A DNA stretch of 64,000 bases from Theobroma cacao (lineage: Eukaryota > Streptophyta > Magnoliopsida > Malvales > Malvaceae): NCBI RefSeq assembly GCF_000208745.1, contig NC_030850.1, positions 36,002,803 to 36,066,802 on the forward strand, written 5' to 3'. The translations under genes and the position numbers were made by a program. Within the stretch, counting starts at the first letter, position 1. Every line of letters starts with the position of its first letter. Below the pieces are notes generated by a model. That model saw only the letters and a program-made list of their open reading frames with translations, was not told where the DNA came from and did not search any database. This document shows, piece after piece, positions 10,621-22,879 of the stretch.

Positions 10621-12724
10621 TAATCTTTCCTTCTTTCATTGTAGAAAGGGTAATTTCAATGACCATTGGATGTTAATTTGATTTCTGTCACTCTGTTTCC
10701 TTTGACAAAAAAAGCTCTGTTTCATTGTTGGAATCGAATTTTGCTCATACGAATTAGTTAGTTTTAAACATCGAGCAGTGTTCTAAAATATAATCTGAAA
10801 TAGGATAAGCTACATCTAACACTTGTGCAAGGAATGAAGTGATTTCAGCATAATGAAATGTAACTTATCATGATAGACTGCCTTTTCACAATGAAAACAG
10901 AACACATTTTCATCAAATTGGAGAACTAATAACATGGAGAATATGAAAGAGGAAATAACAAAAAGTAAGGACCAAAAATAAAAAAGGAAAGGTTGAAACC
11001 AGAAATGCATCCTAGTAATCAGTTTACAAAAACGACAAGACACTTGTCCTAATAATGGCACTATCATTTTGGAGCTTGACATGATCCTTCCATATGCATT
11101 CCACTTGTCACAAGTTGCAGCAAAGAGATTGTTCGGAGGGGGTTCCTCAATGATCTTTGACAAGAAAGAAACATCTGTGAGACATGTTTCATTGTTGGCC
11201 TTAATTTTGGATCAGCTTGTAGACATGCGAATGCTATGGTAGCTACGTGAACAATATTCTGTGCGACCAGCTGGCTTGTTGGAGGTGAGAGACGTGGATC
11301 TAATACATCAGTTAACATTATATTTTGCAATGAAGATGGTGCTGATAACAAGGACAAAATTTCTGCAGGATGCTTTCCCATCAATGTTTCCAATGCCAAT
11401 ACTCCAAAACTATAAACATCACCTTTTTCAGTTACAACCATTGTGTAGGCAAATTCTGGAAAAACAAAACAATGCAAATTAAAATATATTAAAACATATA
11501 ATAATCATTAATGACCCTTTTGCTTATATTTCCCAAATCCTAACCCATATAATTGTTTCTCCTGATTTTTGCCCACGTATGTATATATATTCTTGCATAT
11601 CGAATTTGTAGTGACAGCTTCCATGCATTTGGTTTGACAATTACTCATTAGTCATATGACACAAAAATTTAACAATGAAAACCGATTTAATCTACAAATT
11701 AACTACAAAAAGTAAACAAGTAAAGTTGAGAGTAAAGCAAATTAGTAAATGAATGGGTAGAGGATAACGTCACCTGGAGCTACATAGCCATAAGTGCCAA
11801 CAAGCCTTGTTTGATTTGAAGAATCAGGATCTATGATTCTGGCAGTCCCAAAGTCAGAGACAAAAGCCTCCAAGTCCGAGTTTAACAGAATGTTGTTACT
11901 TGAAATGTCTCGATGAACTATTATTGGTGTGCACGCAAAATGCAAGTAAGATAAAGCGTAAGCTGTGCTCTTGATAATGTTCACTCTTTTTGCCCAATCC
12001 AATTCCACGGCTTGAACATCATCACTTAGCATGAAAAACAAGCTTCCCCTTTCCATGTATTCATAAATCAAAAACATGCATCGTTTGTGTAGACAATACC
12101 CATGCAGTTTCACAATGTTTCGATGTCGAACTTCTGTTAAGAATTTGATCTCATTTCTAAAACTCCTATCGAAAGCCGGTTCCTCAGCTTCAAGACGATG
12201 AAGCTTCTTCAAGGCAACCACTTTGCCACTTGGTAGCTGTGCTTTGTAGACACTTCCGTAACCACCAGTTCCAATGCAGTATCGAATGTCAAAATCATTT
12301 GTTGCTGCTATGATGTCTTCGTAAGCAATCTTTCCATCGTAGTTCCATATCGAGAACAGGTCTCCATTCTTCGTGGCTTGCAATACACTAGTTGGGTTGA
12401 CCTTGACCTTACACCTCCACGATAATAATGAACACCCGAGAAGAAAAAAAGCAACGAGTACGGTAACGGGTAGAAATATTTGGAGATTGTGACCCTTCTT
12501 CACTGAATAATTGGTTGGCGGAGAACAGGAGTAGGGTGATAAATTTTTGTTGCCACCAAATATGCGAGCATCTATATCATAACAGCTAGAATTTACGAAA
12601 TTATACATTGCCCAAGGAATATTAAGTGGAACTACACCTGAGAAATCATTATTTCTCAGATCTACTTGTTCTAGCAACGAAAGATTGCCGATTTGACTAG
12701 GAATGAGACCTTGTAAATTGTTGC

Positions 12725-13156
12725 TACTTAAGTTCAACTCAGTTAAATTGAAGCAATTACCAATTTGAGGCGGAATGGGTCCAGTCAATCGATTTTGAAA
12801 GAGATTCAATGAAACCAGTGCTCTCAAATTTCCAATTTCCTTGGGTATGTGACCTTCTAAAAGATTTGACTGGAGGGATAAAGTCAGCAAAGTCTTCAAA
12901 TCTCCAATTTTTGAAGGGATAGAACCAGTGATTCTGTTGTTGCATAAGTTCAACTCTGTTAAATTGAAGCAATTACCAATTTGAGGCGGAATGGGTCCAC
13001 TCAATCGATTTTGAAAGAGATCCAATGAAGCCAGTGCTCTCAAATTTCCAATTTCCTTGGGTATGTGACCTTCTAAAAGATTTGACTGAAGGGATAAAGT
13101 CAGCAAAGTCTTCAAATCTCCAATTTTTGAAGGGATAGAACCATTGATTCTATTGA
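12725..13156 (-). repeat. 216-bp direct repeat inside LRR array of copy A
   Basis: Two consecutive blocks offset by exactly 216 bp (nine turns of 24 bases, three LRRs) are nearly identical, covering [23 protein letters not shown] repeats. The same 216-bp period occurs three times in copy D (about 33122-33770), so the three-LRR block is an expansion unit of the family. Confidence 0.85.
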
Positions 13157-13309
13157 AGTCAAGAAGCAAATTTTCTAGCTTGTGTAAAAAGCCTAAAGAG
13201 GAGGGGATTGGACCGATGAGGTAGTTCCTTGATAGATCCATGGAGACCAAATTGGATAATTGAAATAGAGTGGAAGGAATGGAATCATTAAGAAAGTTAT
13301 TAGACAAAT

Positions 13310-14080
13310 CCAGGGTCTCTAAATTGGTTAACTCGCCTAGAGCGGAAGGAATGAAACCATTAAGAGAGTTATAAGATAAACCTAAGGTCTCTAAATTGGT
13401 TAACTTACCTAGAGAGGAAGGAATGGAACCATTAAGAGAGTTACTAGACAAATCTAGGGTCACTAAATTGGTTAACTTACCTAAAGCTAAAGGAATTGAA
13501 CCACTAAGAGAGTTACGAAACAAATCCAGGGTCACTAAATTAGTTAACTTACCTAAAGCTAAAGGAATGGAACCACTAAGAGAGTTACCAGACAAATCCA
13601 GGGTCACTAAATTGGTTAACTTACCTAAAGCGAAAGGAATGGAATCACTAAGATAGTTACCAGACAAATCCAGGGTCACTAAATTGGTTAACTTACCTAG
13701 AGCGGAAGGAATGAAACCACTAAGATAGTTACCAGACAAATCCAAGGTCACTAAATTGGTTAACTTACCTAGAGCGGAAGGAATGGAACCCCTAAGAGAG
13801 TTACGAGACAATTCCAGGGTCACTAAATTAGCTAACTTACCTAAAGCGGAAGGAATGGAACCACTAAGAGAGTTAAAAGACAAATCCAGGGTCACTAAAT
13901 TGCTTAACGCACTTAAAGTGGAACGAATGGAACCACTAAGAAAGTTATTAGACAAATTCAGGTTCTTTAAATTGGTTAACTCACTTAGAATGGAAGGAAT
14001 GGAACCACTAAGAGAGTTATTAGACAAATCTAGATTCTCTAAATTGGTTAACTCACTTAGAGTGGAAGGAATTGAATCAA
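13310..14080 (-). repeat. 72-bp LRR repeats, near-identical array in copy A
   Basis: About ten consecutive 72-bp units each encode one 24-residue LRR of the form [20 protein letters not shown]. Units differ by only a few bases, far less than is usual between LRRs of one receptor. The plus strand stays open across many units (13396-13656, 13756-14103), which is a by-product of the repeats. Confidence 0.9.
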
Positions 14081-14689
14081 ATAACCCACAATCATTTAGT
14101 TAGAGAGTCACCAAATTCTTTAACTTTCCAATTTCTACTGGGATGGATCCATTGATTTGGTCATGTGAAAAATCAATATACTCTAATCGGATGAGATTGC
14201 CAAGCCGAAGAGATAACCTACCATGTAAATAATTGAAGGACAAGTCGATATGCGTTAATCTTGACAGATTGCTTATATTGAAAGTAAAATCCTCCATGTT
14301 CCCATTGAGTTCATGACTACTAAGATTGAGAAAAACAAGATTTGGAAAGCAAGAGAAGTCCATATTCTTGAATTTACCACCAACCTTAATAGCGTCAGAA
14401 GGTGGGTTAATTTTGATGACGCTTCCAGCATCATTGCATGAGATACCTGTCCAGTTGCAACGTTGCAAAGTGTCGTTGCTGTAGCTACTCCACCAGCCAC
14501 TCTCGAGTAGAGCCTTCGCTTCTCGTTCCAGTGACAATGCTGTTGCTGAGGTAGTTGCGGCAACTTGAGACGCAACATAGAAAGGAATGATGGTAGTACT
14601 CCATACCATCACCGTTACGAGAGTTGTAATAGCTAAGCTCATGTTTAAGTTCATCATTTATGGCGAGTTCTTGTTGTTGTATGTTAATT

Positions 14690-16130
14690 GCCGGAGGACC
14701 GAAATTTAAAGACGTCTAGTTCCGGAGTCAAGGTCTTCTAAAAGTGAAGAGTGAAGACTATGAACAGAGATACAGAGAGTGGAATTTCGATTCTTACACA
14801 GAAAGTTCATGGTGTGGTCCACTTCTCTTTTTGCCTAATTTTTATTCAAATGCGGGTCCATAAATTTTTGCTCAACCGCGTGGGTCCAACTGAGGTTGAA
14901 TTTGATACAGTAACACGAAAATGTTAGTCTCTGGCAAAGCCTTTTAGTTCAAAAATTCGATAGCAAAGTGCCTTTCTTGATTAAGCCTTTTAGTATATCA
15001 GAGCATTCCTAGAACCATCCTCAGCAATAATTACAGGAAATACGTGTCTAATACGCCCATTGACTGCAAATTTCTCCAGAAGTTTCGCCATTAATTTATC
15101 AGAGTCGTTAATGATATATAACATTCTGTTTGATACGTCACTTCCACCACGCGATAAGAAATCTATACATTTGTTTTAGTGCACTTAAAACAGTGGGGTT
15201 GCAACAACTCAGCTTTCGATGACTGAGTAAATTCAGTGGCTACTCATGTTTTTTCTTGATCTTACATGCATGCAGCATCTGAAGTGGTTGTCAAATTTTT
15301 AACATTAATTTTGTTTTCAAATTAACCAAAATTAAGAACATTGGTTTTTCCATCAATGTAGTAATTGATTAGAAAAAGCACCACAAGACTTAGCAAGAGA
15401 TCAAAGCCTCTCAAGTGAATAGTCTTTGATAGCATCTCAATCAAATTAAATTGTTCAAATGTCACATCTTAAATAAATTTGTAAATAAAAAATTTATAAC
15501 ATATGGAATTCAAGCAGAGTTTTAAATTCTGAAGTACTTTTTAGCTTACATTTACCTTTAAGAAACAAGTTTTATTAAGTGAAAGGTCAACAAATAGAGA
15601 CTGTGCTTATAATTCTAATTAATTTTTATCAAATTTTAAATCTAGTCTAAACTGATTAATAATAAGTCATGAATTTTTTTATTTATAATTTCATAATATA
15701 CTTTAAATTTGAACACATGAGCTGCACATGTACATAATTTTTCATATTTATAAAAGATAAATATTAGAAATAAGTTATACTCAATGATAATAAATTTTAA
15801 TTTAGTTTATACTACATCATAATATTGCTCGACATTGTTTATATTATAACTAAATTATTATATTAAACTTTAAAAGTTTGTTTAAATTATATGATTTCAA
15901 GTAAAATTATCCAATTAAATACATGCAGGCATGATTTGTAAAAGCCGAGTCTTGACTTAATCGTATTGTTAAGAAGGAATTTGAAGGTCCAAAGTCAACT
16001 AGAATACCTAAATCTATGCTTAGTGCTATGGACTGGTTTTTTATAATATCCCTTGATGGTAGTATCGTACTGAGTACTGTTATATTATTATTTAATCATA
16101 GAATGACACTTCATAAATGTATAAAAATAA
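14690..16130. other. 5' flank of copy A, no gene
   Basis: About 14696-14850 is a block conserved upstream of every copy of the receptor family (CCGGAGTCAAGGTCTTCTAAAAGTG-like core, then GGAATTTCGATTCTTACAC), so it probably holds the promoter and 5' leader. A second conserved block, TGAGCATTCCTAGAA-like, is near 15000. The remainder to 16130 is AT-rich and aligns with 35240-36420 upstream of copy D. No open frame is supported. Confidence 0.55.
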
Positions 16131-16137
16131 AAAATTA

Positions 16138-16640
16138 TGAGAGTTGTAATAGCAAAGCTCATGTCTAAGTTCATCATATATATGGCCAAAGTTCTTTACA
16201 GACGGCTATTTCCGGAGTCAAGGTCTTCTAAAAGTGAAGAGTGATGACTATGAATAAAAAATTCATCGTGTGGAATTTATGCTAGAGCTGAGGAATTTCG
16301 AATCTTACACAAAAAATTCATGGTGTGGTCCACTTCTCTTTTTGCCCAACCCTGAGAACGTGATCTGCTTTTACCGTTGTCTTTGCTTCAGCGTGTATTA
16401 TCTCGTCCTTTTTTCTGCAAAATTTATTGCCGTGTCGATTAGTTTCTTTGTGAGAGTCAATGACGCAGTGTCTAGCAAGTAGCAACCCCTGCTTCCAGGA
16501 AGCAATAGCCGCGTGGGTCCAACTGAGGAAGCATTCCTAGAATCATCATCAGGAATATAAGTAGAGGATATACTTGTCTAACACGCCCATTGACTGCTCA
16601 TTTTCACATTAAAGAAGTTTGGCCCCCTGATGGACAAGGA
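16138..16640 (-). pseudogene. LRR-RLK relic: 5' end and promoter block only
   Basis: The minus strand at about 16140-16180 matches the region around the start codon of copies A and D (GAACTTAGACATGAGCTTTG reading for the initial MSL residues), followed upstream by the conserved 5' flank (16210-16350) and the second conserved block (16500-16640). No LRR or kinase follows on the low-coordinate side. It marks a further, deleted member of the array. Confidence 0.6.
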
Positions 16641-16750
16641 TAATAAATTTTGCGCGTATTTTGTTTAGTTTTCCTATATCTAGTCTTCAAAAAGCTAGAG
16701 AACTGATTAAGAACATTGTGGTTGTGAAATTTTTAACATTATTTTTGCTT
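16591..16750 (+). repeat. Inverted repeat, left arm
   Basis: About 160 bp starting TGACTGCTCATTTTCACATT. It matches the reverse complement of 17554-17711 with only about two mismatches found by eye. The arms bound a segment (16751-17553) whose content is reversed relative to the other duplication units. Confidence 0.85.
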
Positions 16751-17553
16751 GTCTTGTACACTAGGAATGCCTTTAGAATCTCTCCACTATAGGTTTCAGG
16801 GTTTACATGCTTATGCTTAACATGAGAAACTTACATGACCTCTAATTTGATTACTTTGGTAGAATTAAAGTGGACCTTCAATTAATCGGTTTGAAATTAT
16901 TACTCGAAACTATTAAATTAAAGAAGTTAAATTTCTAATCATAATCTTCCAATTTAACTCTTAAAAAAGCAGGGTAATACAATAGTTGATAATGAAAAAG
17001 TTGGATGCCTTTCAGTAATTACGGGAACAAGAAAAATATTGATCTGCCTTTCAAAAAAAAAAGGAAAAATATTGATCTCAGGATTGTATTTGATTCGTAT
17101 TACTGGTTTTTGCTTCTCATGATTCCTTCCTTTATTCTCTCCTCTCTCTCTCCTTTACGATACATAGCTTACAATCAGCAACAATTTTCGCCTTTATAGA
17201 CCTTGTACAAGGAAACAACCGTTAGAAAAGTCACTCCAAAGTTCTCCTCAGCTCTAGCAATAGCTTCTACTACTACACCCTCCCAATCCATACCCCTCAC
17301 TGAGTGTCGCATCCTTTGAAGCTCCCCTTCTGCGCATTCCAATTAAACACTCTACCTGTACCTGAATTCCAATTGTTATAATCATTTTTATTTACAATTT
17401 ACTTTCAGATGTTACCTTTAAACGACTTAATTTGACTAAGAAGCTATCAAAGACTATTGACTCGAGACACTTTGATCTCCTGCTGAGTCTTGTACTTCTT
17501 CTAATCAATTACTGTATTGATGGAAAGACCAACGTTCTTAATTTTGGTTTGAA
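16751..17553 (-). other. Inverted segment of duplication unit B
   Basis: About 16755-17000 is the reverse complement of the pre-MATH sequence seen at 10190-10400, and about 17400-17550 is the reverse complement of sequence seen forward at 22440-22570 and 37520-37640. All other units carry these pieces in the opposite direction, so this 0.8 kb segment was inverted, probably with creation of the flanking arms. It contains no functional gene. Confidence 0.75.
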
Positions 17554-17711
17554 AGCAAAAATAATGCTAAAAATTTCACAACCACAATGTTCTTAATCAG
17601 TTCTCTAGCTTTTTGAAGACTAGATATAGGAAAACTAACCAAAATACGCGCAAAATTTATTATCCTTGTCCATCAGGGGGCCAAACTTCTTTAATGTGAA
17701 AATGAGCAGTC
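17554..17711 (-). repeat. Inverted repeat, right arm
   Basis: Reverse complement of 16591-16750; ends AATGAGCAGTCA. Directly followed by a truncated MATH relic (TTTGTGTTTGACCAGATAGG at about 17730). Confidence 0.85.
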
Positions 17712-17960
17712 AACTTCTTTAATGTTAAATTGTTTGTGTTTGACCAGATAGGTGAAACCCAATATCTCCATTATTTTTATTTAATCTTTCTTTCTTTCAT
17801 TGTAGAAAGGGTAATTTCAATGACCATTGGATGTTAATTTGATATCAGTCACTCTGTTTCCTTTGACAAAAAAAGCTCTGTTTCATTGTTGGAATCGAAT
17901 TTTGCTCATATGAATTAGTTAGTTTTAAACATCGAGCAGTGTCCTAAAATATAATCTAAA
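17712..17960 (+). pseudogene. Truncated MATH relic in unit B
   Basis: Only the end of the third MATH exon and the following intron-like sequence remain (GTGTTTGACCAGATAGGTG, then the GAAAGGGTAATTTCAATGACC block shared by units A, C and D). The earlier part was lost or moved by the adjacent inversion. Confidence 0.55.
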
Positions 17961-18224
17961 ATAGGATTAGCTGCATCTAACTCTTGTTTAAGGAATGAAG
18001 TGATTTCAGCATAATGAAATGTAACTTATCATGATAGACTACCCTTTCACATGGAAAACAGAACTCATTTTCACCAAATTGGAGAACTAATAACATGTAG
18101 AATATGAAAGAGGCAATAACAAAAAGTAAGGACCCAGAATAAAAAGAAAAAGGTTGAAACCAGAAACGCATCCTATCAATCAGTTCACAAAAACAACAAG
18201 ACACTTGTCCTAATAATGGCACTA

Positions 18225-20956
18225 TCATTGTGGAGCTTGACATGATCCTTCCATATGCATTCCACTTGTCACAAGTTGCAGCAAAGAGATTGTTCGGAGG
18301 GGGTTCCTTAATGATCTTTGACAAGAAAGGAACATTTGTGAGACAAGTTTCATTGTTGGCCGTAATTTTGGATCAGCTTGTAGACATGCGAATGCTATTG
18401 TAGCTACATGAACAATATTCTGTGCGACTAGCTGGCTTGTTGGAGGTGAGAGACGTGGATCTAGCACATCAATTAACATTATATTTTGCAAAGAAGATGG
18501 TTCTGACAACAAGGATAAAATTTCCACAGGATGCTTTCCGACCAATGTTTCCAATGCCAATACTCCAAAACTATAAACATCACATTTTTCAGTTACAATC
18601 ATTGTGTAGGCAAGTTCTGCATAAACAAAATAATGCACATTAAAATATATTAAAAACATAATAATAATAATAATAATTAATGACCCTTTTGCTTGTATTT
18701 CCCAAATCCTAGCCCCTATAATTTTTCCCCTTGATTTTTGCCCACGTATGTATATATATTCTTGCATATCGAATTTGTAGTGATAGCTTCCATGCATTTG
18801 GTTTGACAATTGCTCATTAGTCATATGACATAAAAATTTAACAATGAAGACCGATTTAATCTACAAACTAACTACAAAAGGTAAACAAGTAAAGTGGAGA
18901 GTAAAGCAAATTAGTAAATGAATCGGTAGAGGATAACATCACCTGGAGCTACATAGCCATAAGTGCCAACAAGCCTTGTTTGATTTGAAGAATCAGGATC
19001 TATGATTCTGGCAGTCCCAAAGTCAGTGACAAAAGCCTCCAAGTCCAAGTTTAACAGAATGTTGTTACTTGAAATGTCTCGATGAACTATTATTCGTGTG
19101 CACTCAAAATGCAAGTAAGATAAAGCGTGAGCCGTGCTCTTGATAATGTTCACTCTTTTTGCCCAATCCAATTCCACGGCCTGAACATCATCACTTAGCA
19201 TGAAAAACAAGCTTCCCCTTTCCATGTATTCATAAATCAAAAACATGCATCGTTTGTGAAGACAATACCCATGCAGTTTCACAATGTTTCGATGTCGAAC
19301 TTCTGTTAAGAATTTGATCTCATTTCTAAAACTCCTATCCAAAGCCGGTTCCTCAGCTTCAAGACGATGAAGCTTCTTCAAGGCAACTACTCTGCCACTT
19401 GGTAGCTGTGCTCTGTATACACTTCCGTAACGACCAGTTCCAATGCAGTATCGTATGTCAAAATCATTTGTTGCTGCTATGATGTCTTCATAAGCTATCT
19501 TTCCATCGTAGTTCCATATCGAGAACAGGTCTCCATTCTTAGTGGATTGCAATACACTAGTTGGGTTGACCTTGACCTTATACCTCCACAATAATAATTG
19601 TAATAAACACCCGAAAAGAAAAAAAGCAACGAATATCGTAATAGGTAGAAATATTGGGAGATTGCAATTCTTCTTCAATGGAGAACAGGAGTAGGACTTT
19701 AAATTTTTGTTGCCACCATATACCTCATCATCTTTGTTATAAAAGCTGGGATTTACGTCGTAATCATATTTTGCCCCATGAAGATTATATGGAACAACAC
19801 TTGAGAAATCATTGTTTCTGAGATCTACTCGGTCTAGCAACGAAAGTTTTCTGATTTGATTGGGAATGTGACCTTGTAAATTGTTGTTGCTTAAGTTCAA
19901 CTCTTCTAAATTGAAACAATTACCAATTTGAGGTGGAATAGGTCCACTCAACTGGTTTTGAGAGAGGTCCAATGAAACTAGTGCTGTCAAATTTCCAATT
20001 TCCTCGGGTACAGAACCTTCTAAAAAATTTGAATGAATGGATAAAGCAAGCAAAGTCTTCAAATGTCCAATTGTTGAAGGGATAGATCCATTGATTCTGT
20101 TGAAGCCAAGAAGCAATTTTTCCAATTTCGTTAAATGATTCAAATTGGTTAATTGACCAACAAGTTTGTTGTATGATAGATCGATGAAGACCAAATTGGA
20201 TAATTGAAAAAGAGTGAAGGGAATGAAACCATCAAGTAAGTTATTAGACAAATCCAGAGTCATTAGACTCTTTAAATCCCCCAATTTTGGGGAGATGGAA
20301 CCATAGAGTTGATTTGAGCTCATATGCAGATGGGTAAGATTGGTCAGAAGATAAAAAGACGAAGGAAACGGTCTCTCAAGTCGGTTCCTAGTCAAATTTA
20401 AAATAGCAAGATTTTTCAAATTCCTAAATTCCAAAGGAATAGAACCCGTAATATATTGGTTATATGACAAATCAAGAAACTCTAATTGAGTGAGATTACC
20501 AAGCCGAGTAGATAACCGACCATATAAAGAATTGTTGGACAAGTCGAGGTGCCTTAATGTTGACAGATTGCCTATATTGAACATAAAATCCTCCATCGTC
20601 CCATTGAGTTCATGACCACCGAGACTGAGAAAAACAAGGTTCAGAAAGCAAGAGAAGTCCATATTCTTAAATTTATCACCAACCTTAATAACGCCAGAAG
20701 GTGGGTAAATTTTGGTCACGCTACCAGCATCATTGCATGAGATGCCTGTCCAGTTGCAACGCTGCAAAGTGTCGTTGCTGTAGTTATTCCACCAACCACT
20801 TTCGAGTAGAGCCTTCGCTTCCCGTTCCAGCGACATTGTTGTTGCTGAGGTAGTTGCGGCAACTTGAGATGCAACATAGGAAGAAAGGACGGTAGTACTC
20901 CATAGCATCACCATTATGGAAGCTGTAAAAGTTAAGCTCATGTTTAAGTTCATCAT
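18225..20956 (-). CDS. LRR receptor-like kinase, MIK2-like, copy B (intact)
   Basis: Predicted exons 20956-18943 and 18616-18225 encode about 801 residues with no stop. The ATG at 20956 is the first of two adjacent ATGs and is followed by a signal peptide of about 35 residues. Then come the LRR N-cap with a [10 protein letters not shown] motif, roughly twelve LRRs, a transmembrane segment near 440-465, and a serine/threonine kinase: glycine loop GTGRYGSV near 506, lysine near 527, HRDISSNN with the aspartate near 627, DFG near 645, APE restored across the intron. All catalytic residues are present, so an active plasma-membrane receptor is likely. The family is that of Arabidopsis MIK2 and At1g35710. 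It has about half the LRRs of copies A and D. Ligand is unknown. Confidence 0.88.
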
Positions 20957-20995
20957 ATATGACAAGTTCTTGTTTGTTGCATGTTAATTCCCAGA

Positions 20996-22879
20996 GCACC
21001 GAAATTTAAAGACGTTTATTTCCGGAGTCAAGGTCTTCTAAAAGTGAAGAGTGATGACTATGAATAGAGAAACAGAAGAGTCAAAAAAAAAAAAAATTCA
21101 TGGTGTGGGTCACTTCTCTTTTTGCCTAATTTTTCTTCAAGTTCACCATCTGGGTCCAAAAATTTTTTCTCAACCGTGAGAACGTCTTCCACACGGAATT
21201 AGTTTCTTTCTGTGACTCAACGACGCAGTTTCTAGCAAGTAGCAACCATACTTCCAGGAAGCAATAGCCGCGTGGGTCCAACTGAGGAAGCATTCCTAAA
21301 ATCATCATCCGGAATAAGTAGAGGATATACTTGTGTAACACGCCCATTGACTGCTTATTTTCACACTGGAGAAGTTCTGCCCTGATGGACATGGATAATA
21401 AATTTTGCACGTCTTTTGGTTATTTTCCCTGTTTTTGGTCTTCAGAAAGAGAACGGATTACTTACGAGTCTAAAGGTCTCCTTCCATGAATTATGGAAGA
21501 GAAAATTCTAACGTCTCTTCATTACTGTTCATCTGTTTTCAACAACTCCATAGATTTACAGCAATTTATTTAATACCTCACTTCCTCCACGCGCTAGGAA
21601 CTCTTCAGATTTATCTTAGTGCACTTAAAGGAGCGGTGCTGCACCACTCCAACAGTCGTTAGCTAGATAAATTCAGTTGCTGTTATCTAAAATTTTAGAT
21701 AAATTCAGTTTACAAAGCTACTCATGCTTTTCTTGGTCTTGCATGTTGCATCCGATATGGTTGCCAAAATTTTAACATTAATTTTGCTTTCGAACAAAAA
21801 TTAAGAACATTAGTCTTTGTACAGCACAGATCTTTAGGAGAGGCAGAGAGCTTATTTTTGTTTAGATAGCTTAGGGATGGAAACTGCAACAGACCTTTGT
21901 GAAAGTCAGTTCCTACTGCAATTGTACATATTCTCCATTTTGCACAAACCAGGTATTTTATGCCCATAAAAGTCTTTAGCAAATAGTGTAAAAACTTTGC
22001 ATGGCATCATCACTTAGTGTTAATAAAATCACTTTATAAAAAAATTATTGATAGTTTCTTAGTCATATTAAGTGGTTTAAATGTCACATCTAAAAGTAAA
22101 TTGTAAATAAAAAAGTTCTAACATTTGAAATTAAGGCAGAGTCGGAGTGTTAAATTTGATGTACTTTTTAGCTTTTTTTTTTTGATAAGGATGTATTTTT
22201 ATCTTATCTCATTGAAAGAAAACAAAAAACAACAGAAAATAAAACCAAAAACAATTGCAATAACAAGAACAAGGTGTTTTATGCTAGCGCCTGATGACAG
22301 CAGCTTCACAGTCCCACCCTTTTCTCCAGGTGGTGCTGCTGTTGATCATTCTATTCCAGGTGATGAATCCTCCTAATCAAAGGCAAGGAGCATCACCCGA
22401 TCACACAACAAACACAAAAAAGAACCAAATCGCAAAACACAGACCAATTTCAATATAGTAATTGATTAGAAGAAGTACAAGACTTAGTAAGAGATCAAAG
22501 TCTCTCAAGTCCGTAGTCTTTGATAGCTTTTCAATCAAATTAAATTCTTTAAATGTCACATCTAAAAATGAATGGAAAAACGAAAAATTACAACTTATGA
22601 AATTCTATTTAATTTAAATTGATTAATAATAAATTGTGAACTTTTTTATTTATAATTTCATAATACTTTATATTTAACTTTTATATATGGTACTCAAACG
22701 CATGTTGCACATGTAACTTTACATATTGATTAAAACTAAATCTTAAAACCACTTATAATCAATGACAATAAACTTAATTTTGTTTATACTACAACATAAA
22801 ATCAATATTTCGTGGTCCCCTAACTACTGAAAGGCATCCAACTTTTTCATTATCAATAATAGTACTACCCTACATTTTT
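20996..22879. other. 5' flank of copy B with retroposon-like insertions, no gene
   Basis: About 20996-21140 and 21234-21400 are the two conserved upstream blocks of the receptor family. About 21810-22060 interrupts sequence that is continuous near 15345 and resembles the 3' end of the LINE fragment at 35587-35816 (AATAAAATCACTTT near its end). About 22170-22450 starts with a poly-T run (TTTTTTTTTGATAAGG) and shares AACCAAATCGCAAAACACAG with 37500, so a minus-strand retroposon is likely. Nothing is coding. Confidence 0.5.

Larger units (their letters stand above)
11064..14657 (-). pseudogene. LRR receptor-like kinase, MIK2-like, copy A (nonsense codon)
   Basis: Two exons on the minus strand, 14657-11774 and 11455-11064, joined by a GT-AG intron that rebuilds the APE motif of the kinase, would give 1091 codons. 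Order: signal peptide, LRR N-cap ([12 protein letters not shown]), a long array of 24-residue LRRs, a transmembrane segment (LPVTVLVAFFLLGCSLL), then a kinase with [21 protein letters not shown] and DFG. It resembles the Arabidopsis MIK2 / At1g35710 group of plasma-membrane receptor kinases that sense peptides or damage. Codon 186 is TAA (14102-14100) where copy D has AAT; the frame stays open on both sides. The first in-frame ATG after the stop is deep in the LRRs, so a secreted receptor is not expected. Recently inactivated gene is the best reading; an unrecognised intron around the stop is less likely. Confidence 0.85.

Noticed and set aside
10816..11163. Minus-strand 115-residue frame next to the kinase exon, also at 17977 and 31190
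   Set aside because: It overlaps the last kinase exon in another frame and continues into the 3' untranslated region; conserved only because the units are duplicates.
14027..14027. Separate second gene starting after the stop in receptor copy A
   Set aside because: The apparent start is a leucine codon inside an LRR; no ATG, signal peptide or promoter is present there.
13310..14080. Regularly spaced repeats that might suggest a CRISPR array
   Set aside because: The units are contiguous 72-bp LRR codons without spacers, in a plant nuclear gene.
13396..14103. Plus-strand repetitive frames opposite the LRR array
   Set aside because: They are antisense readings of the 72-bp LRR repeats; composition and period follow the real minus-strand frame.
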